Source: Pyrrhoderma lamaoense (lineage: Eukaryota; Basidiomycota; Agaricomycetes; Hymenochaetales; Hymenochaetaceae). Taken from it: a DNA stretch of 64,000 nt. The notes under the pieces were generated by a model that was not told the DNA's origin, did not search any database, and was given only the letters and a program-made list of their open reading frames with translations. The stretch is taken from positions 248,001 to 312,000 of the forward strand of contig NBAZ01000011.1 in the NCBI GenBank assembly GCA_002794735.1, given 5' to 3'. Shown piece after piece: positions 60,840-64,000 of the stretch (positions within the stretch are counted from its first letter, which is position 1; each line of letters begins with the position of its first letter). Position numbers and translations under genes: made by a program.

Positions 60840-61233
60840 TGGTGCGAATTGGATTGTGTATGTATGTATAAGCTAGGCAAGGTATATATGCTGCCTAGAT
60901 AAGTAGTGTTGGACGACGGCCAGTATAGTACTTGAGCTTAATATCTCATGATTGCATCTCAGAATATTCCATGCCGACATATACTCGATACTAATCCAGG
61001 GACTGGAACTGGGTACTCATTCCAGTCCCCACCGGGGGATACGGGTGGTCCTATGTCCAGAGTCCCGGCTAACCGTGTTGCTTGCCACGGGGAAAGATAT
61101 AGGAATTCCGGGGAAGATAGTCTCAGAGCCTCTTCCTCCGGCGGCCCCGGTTTCCTTTTTCGGAAACAACATATAGGCATAGTCATTGTCAATAGTAAAG
61201 GGCAGATATCGTGTTCTCCATCCACGCAGAGCC
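60840..61233. promoter_or_regulatory. Shared divergent promoter: aldolase / racemase
   Basis: 394 bases between two start codons. It carries a perfect 10-bp inverted repeat GGGACTGGAA (60999-61008) / TTCCAGTCCC (61020-61029) with an 11-base spacer, midway between the genes. Several CGG/CCG-containing steps (ACCGGGGG, TTCCGGGG, CCGGCGGCCCCGG) follow between 61030 and 61155. Confidence 0.5.
60999..61029. repeat. Perfect inverted repeat in the aldolase/racemase promoter
   Basis: Arms GGGACTGGAA and TTCCAGTCCC are 10 of 10 complementary with an 11-base centre. Dyad symmetry at the middle of a divergent promoter suits a dimeric regulator site. Confidence 0.7.
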
Positions 61234-62011
61234 ATGTCAGATTTAAGACTACTTGTTATTAATCCAAACTCGACACAAAGTATTACGGATGGTTTGCAGG
61301 AATCACTGGATCCGCTCACACCTCCCAAAACTCAACTTTTCTATTTTACTGCGCCTCCCCATGCACCTGTAGCAATCAGTAATATAATCACAGCAAACCA
61401 AACAGCGACGTACTGTTATGAAGAGTTATTTAGAACAAACGCAATCGAAAAATATGATGGTTTTCTTATATGCTGCTGTCGGTTCATGATTCTAGATGTC
61501 TTTTCAAGTAGCATATACTGACTCGTTAATTTCAGTCTCTGACCACCCACTTATTCACATGCTAAGAGAACGCTTAACAGAGATCCAATCATCGAAACCC
61601 GCTGTCGGAATTTTTGAAACGGGGGTCGTTCATGCAATGCTAATTGGAAAGCGATTCGGTGTTGTCACTACAGGTACTGGAATTAAAAATACCCTCATTT
61701 CTGGTATGCGATCTTTCCTTGGAGCAAATTCCGAGAGGTTTGCTGGAGTAGTTACCAGTGGTCTCGGTGTTGTTGAATTGCGTGAAGGCGACCCATCTCA
61801 TATTGAAACACGGATGATAGAAACTTCAGCAAAAATGGCGAGTATGGGAGCGGATGTCATCATTTTAGGATGTGCTGGAATGGCAGGCATGGAAGAGCTT
61901 GTCAAAAGAGGGGTCCGAGATGCTGGTCTAGGAGAGGTAAAGGTTGTAGATGGTGCCAAAGCGGGTGTGGAGATGTTAGCGGGGATTGCAAGATTAGCAA
62001 AAACATCATGA
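61234..62011 (+). CDS. Asp/Glu/hydantoin racemase
   Basis: A cofactor-independent two-cysteine racemase of 239 residues; yeast Dcg1 and bacterial hydantoin racemases are in the family. The N-terminus has LLVINPNSTQSITDGL. The first catalytic Cys region, GFLICCFSDHPL (C80/C81), is built across a 58-nt intron (61478-61535). The second is VIILGCAGMAGM (C194). GIFETGVVHAML and FGVVTTGTG are family blocks. I choose the ATG at 61234 because the family motif starts four residues after it. It would interconvert L- and D-5-substituted hydantoins so that a D-specific hydantoinase can use both. An allantoin racemase role is the alternative. Confidence 0.88.
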
Positions 62012-63163
62012 TATTGAAATTTACATGAAAGTTTAGTATTGGCTCCTGTACGATTGTACGATGAATACGATGAATACAGTATCTAAGGCACGCTGTCATG
62101 CATGTGAAACTTTGTGATTTCGCCCCGAGTTATACTTTTTATGAGTTTATCGATCAGAGACGGTGCTTTCCACTAATAGTTAGTAGCGAGTGTGCTAGTA
62201 TCTACCAATGAGCGTTACTGCACTACGGCTTACTAAGCATCTCTGAAACGTCACGTTGTGATCTGGTGACCTGTCTGGCTTGGAACGGATCTCACCTATT
62301 CTCATGAGTTTCTTGATAAGTTGATTACAATCGTTACTATATCCACATGCTTAGGTTATATGACGTTGCGGTCATAACTACCCACTTGTCTCCATATGCA
62401 TCTTACTACTAGTGCAAGGTTGGAGATCCAACTTCTATTCAACAAATCTGTCCGAAGATACGAAGTCAAGAAGCATGTCTTCGACTACGACTCCCGCTCT
62501 AATCTCCGTCTGTGTAGCTCGGTAATTTCTTACATGGGCCAACGGAAAAGGTAATCTAATATCGAATACTGTGCTTCTTACTTATGATCTCTCCTGAACT
62601 TCACATCGATAATCCCGGTTCCGGATGACAACATATTGTGTCTGCTTTGCATGCATCTTTTTCTACAAATTCTGTTGTTCACTACCTTGTTTTAGATAGA
62701 CCCATTACAAAAACAAGGGTTATCGGCTTGCTACTTGAGACTATCTGATCTTTCATCAAATTCTTGTTAATGCTACTTGTGAAACTCGATGAGTCGCATG
62801 ACTGTCGCCCAATGTAATGTCGGTAGTTTTCTGCTAAGCGAGACAATTTTCAATCCCGAACCGTATGTTTTCCAGGGGCAAGATCAATTACTGTATTGCC
62901 CGCTTGGTAGTATAATTACCTTGTGACCTTCAACCAAGTCGGGAAAAGAGAATGTAACTTTCCGGATCAGTATTTTAAATCGGTTCTCACAGGAGCATCA
63001 AAATGTTAAGTATGTTCCACATGCTCACGGTCCGCGAAGACTGGAATAGACGTAGTAGGAAGCATTAGTCTTCTGTATAAATGGACGAAGGTCAAAGTCA
63101 CCGTTCTTTGCTTGGCGCCAGTCTCCAGCCTTTCTTCTCTCCCATTTTTGTCTATTAGTCAAT
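62012..63163. other. Intergenic, sugar transporter upstream region
   Basis: About 1.15 kb without a supported gene. TATAAATG at 63076-63083, about 88 bases before the next ATG and followed by a C/T-rich leader, is a likely TATA box. Confidence 0.5.
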
Positions 63164-64000
63164 ATGGGTAAAGGTGTAAGTCCGCGTAACGTAACTAAAC
63201 TCATCATTGTCTGAATAACATATTTTCTGTATCAGTATAGCTCAGCAATTGCTTCAAACCCTGTGCGTTTCTTTATTCAGACACTTATACATCAAGATAC
63301 TAAACGATTTTATTTTCACAGTTTATTGTAGGGTCATTCGCATGTATTGGTGGTGGACTCTTCGGACTGGACATTTCGTCCATGTCCGGAGTGCTGACTG
63401 TAAGTAATTAGTTTACAGTATAAAAACTATTATATGTGCTAATTCTTATGAACCACCAAGAATCCTTCATACCTTGCATACTTCAATAGTGTAAGTGTGT
63501 TAATATATACCATCCATCATTTATACTTATAGTTTCTTCAGCCATCTTCGAATCAACAGGGGGCGATTGTTGCATCTATGCCTGCAGGTTCTTTCTTTGG
63601 ATCTTTAATGGTGACAAAGTTGGCAGATATGTTAGGACGCAAGAATACTATTGCCTTATCAGGTGTGATTTGGACAATTGGGAGCATCTTACAATGTGCA
63701 GCTCAAGTTAGTCCTTTTCAAGTCTTAGTTTAGTAGCTTTTCTCAACAATCAAAACTCTAGAACCGTGGAATGCTCGTCGTTGGGCGTATTATTTCTGGT
63801 ATCGCTATCGGATTCGCGTCAACTACGGTGCCCCTATATCAAGCTGAAGTTACTGCACCTAATATCCGTGGATCGATGATTTCGCTTCAGCAATGGTCTA
63901 TCACATGGGGTATTCTGATTCAATACTTCATTCAATTTGGATGCTCTTACATCAATGGGGTCGCTTCTTTCCGAATTCCATGGGGCCTTCAGATGATCCC
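63164..64000 (+). CDS. MFS sugar transporter, 5' part
   Basis: A sugar-porter-family transporter cut by the window edge. Five or six exons join in phase: MGKGYSSAIASNP, FIVGSFACIGGGLFGLDISSMSG (TM1), SMPAGSFFGSL (TM2) and KLADMLGRKNTIALSG (loop 2-3 D-x-x-GR-K motif). VVGRIISGIAIGFAS, VPLYQAEVTAPNIRGSM (PxYxxE-x6-RG) and SITWGILIQYFIQFG follow. The sequence ends in SFRIPWGLQMIP, the start of TM6. It differs from the transporter at 13407 in its short N-terminus and belongs to the hexose/quinate type. Substrate is unknown. Confidence 0.88.

Noticed and set aside
42419..62011. Interpretation as an allantoin (DAL-type) cluster
   Set aside because: The amidohydrolase has the hydantoinase/dihydropyrimidinase blocks rather than allantoinase ones. 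A D-carbamoylase and a D-amino-acid oxidase have no place in allantoin breakdown. Kept only as an alternative for the racemase and permease.

Overview
The window is fungal nuclear DNA, most likely from an agaricomycete basidiomycete. Genes are cut by many introns of about 50-60 nt (GTRNGT...YAG). The coding content includes a fungal nucleoporin with FG repeats, sedolisin, GH3, F-box and Zn2Cys6 proteins, sugar transporters and a chromodomain Ty3-type retrotransposon. There is no operon structure, rRNA, tRNA or CRISPR array that I can see.

Left part (1-16974): a Nup159/Nup214-like nucleoporin running off the left edge (-), a frameshifted secreted sedolisin (-), a decayed gene with a basic coiled-coil tail (+), about 3.5 kb with no recognisable gene, an intact MFS sugar transporter (+) and a small secreted, probably GPI-anchored protein (-).

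Retrotransposon part (16975-27425): a solo LTR (17838-18733, TSD CTCGT) lies in opposite orientation to a nearly complete chromodomain Ty3 element (19666-26638, TSD GGAGC, two LTRs differing at about three positions). The element sits in frame inside a host ORF whose halves lie on either side of it. All three LTRs carry a five-unit heat-shock-element array.

Middle part (27426-42006): an intact NAPE-PLD-like phosphodiesterase (+), an unrecognised basic protein (+), a frameshifted PhoD-type phosphatase (+), a relic aldo-keto reductase (-), an intact GH3 glycosidase (+) and an F-box protein (+).

Right part (42419-62011): this is the most interesting segment. It holds D-amino-acid oxidase, N-carbamoyl-D-amino-acid hydrolase, a Zn2Cys6 regulator, D-hydantoinase/dihydropyrimidinase, an NCS1 permease, a class II aldolase and an Asp/Glu/hydantoin racemase. 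Six of the seven are arranged as three divergent pairs, each sharing one promoter region. Read together they spell uptake of a 5-substituted hydantoin, racemisation, ring opening, decarbamoylation to a D-amino acid, and oxidation to a 2-oxo acid plus ammonia. A eukaryotic cluster holding the whole bacterial-style hydantoinase route with an oxidase is, to my knowledge, not a described system. That function is inferred from family membership. A WD40/membrane gene with apparent indels lies inside the cluster, and a second MFS transporter starts at 63164 and leaves the window.

Several genes show single-base frame breaks, nearly all deletions in short runs, while about 16 kb of other coding sequence shows none. 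This looks like gene-specific decay, but local assembly error cannot be excluded.
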